From: Clostridia bacterium
Lineage (GTDB): Bacteria; Bacillota; Clostridia; Oscillospirales; CAG-272
NCBI GenBank assembly: GCA_017536635.1
Contig: JAFXHA010000079.1
Span: 1-60,033 of the forward strand
DNA length: 60,033 nt
Reading direction: 5' to 3'
Of this stretch, positions 59,928 through 60,033 are shown one piece after another. The translations under genes were made by a program, and so were the position numbers. Each line of letters begins with the position of its first letter. The first letter of the stretch is position 1. The notes beneath the pieces were generated by a model. It had not been told where the DNA came from and ran no database searches. It saw only the letters and a list, made by a program, of their open reading frames with translations.

Positions 59928-60033
59928 ATGACATTTGAAAATGAGGTTGTAAGCGAGTACGGCGTTAATATTAAGGTAATCGGTATTGGCGGCGGCGGAG
60001 TAAACGCTATAAACCGTATGATGGCTTCCGGAC
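59928..60033 (+). CDS. ftsZ: Second FtsZ (5' part only, cut by window end)
   Basis: Only the first 35 codons are in the window. They start at an ATG behind an AGGAGG box and contain NIKVIGIGGGGVNAINRMM, the first nucleotide-binding strand and loop of FtsZ, at the same distance from the start as in copy 1. It is therefore a tandem FtsZ-family paralogue with its own promoter. Whether it is a full FtsZ, or a shortened FtsZ-like protein, cannot be told from this fragment. Confidence 0.8.
   Translation, partial: MTFENEVVSEYGVNIKVIGIGGGGVNAINRMMASG

Overview
The window looks like a chromosomal segment from an anaerobic, low-to-moderate G+C Gram-positive bacterium of class Clostridia, probably an uncultured gut lineage of the Oscillospirales/Christensenellales type. 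The evidence is a Firmicutes-style dcw (division and cell wall) cluster with a PASTA penicillin-binding protein, a PerR-rubrerythrin pair typical of anaerobes, SipW-type signal peptidases, sigma-A promoters close to TTGACA-17-TATAAT, and many hairpin-rich dispersed repeats. No tRNA, rRNA, CRISPR array, phage gene or transposase was recognised.

Layout. 1-822: hairpin repeats, then a self-contained unit with an extended -10 promoter, a structured RNA with a predicted pseudoknot, an intrinsic terminator and a 67-residue Cys-rich ORF. 857-8086: a carbohydrate locus with a GH39-like hydrolase and a GH127 beta-L-arabinofuranosidase on the minus strand, divergent from an AraC regulator, two tandem alpha/beta hydrolases and an M20 peptidase. 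8087-8753: a candidate small RNA and a palindromic repeat. 8754-18845: a lipoprotein phosphoesterase, perR, rubrerythrin, a regulator with two DNA-binding domains behind two palindromic operators, and a 1589-residue secreted protein ending in an EEP-type phosphodiesterase domain.

19486-41056 is the most unusual part. A TetR regulator precedes a roughly 20 kb co-directional run: an HD-GYP protein with a degenerate EAL-like half; six SipW/TasA-style exported proteins, five of them sharing a C-terminal Trp-x-(E/D)-Gly-x-Asp motif; two ER-type (Ser/His) signal peptidases; a membrane-anchored McrB-like AAA+ ATPase; a DUF2357-like partner with no visible nuclease domain but 19 exact LAEEAR hexapeptides; and a 2747-residue leucine-rich-repeat surface protein whose signal region matches the small subunits. 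A 33-bp direct repeat lies both before tetR and before the first operon gene, suggesting that TetR controls the run. I read this as a surface-fibre or biofilm-matrix locus that has recruited a McrBC-derived ATPase pair. I do not know a description of this combination. After an OFA-type transporter, a second small SipW module follows at 42654-45483 (exported protein, signal peptidase with a multi-TM N-terminus, DUF5305-like membrane protein).

45591-45976 is a MITE-like element. From 46158 the dcw cluster runs in one direction: MraZ boxes, mraZ, rsmH, an ftsL-like gene, a PASTA PBP, murE, murF, mraY, ftsW, murG, ftsQ, ftsZ, and the start of a second ftsZ cut by the window end. murD, murC, murB and ftsA are absent from this stretch, and the first FtsZ lacks the usual FtsA-binding tail. 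The two ftsZ genes have very similar promoters.
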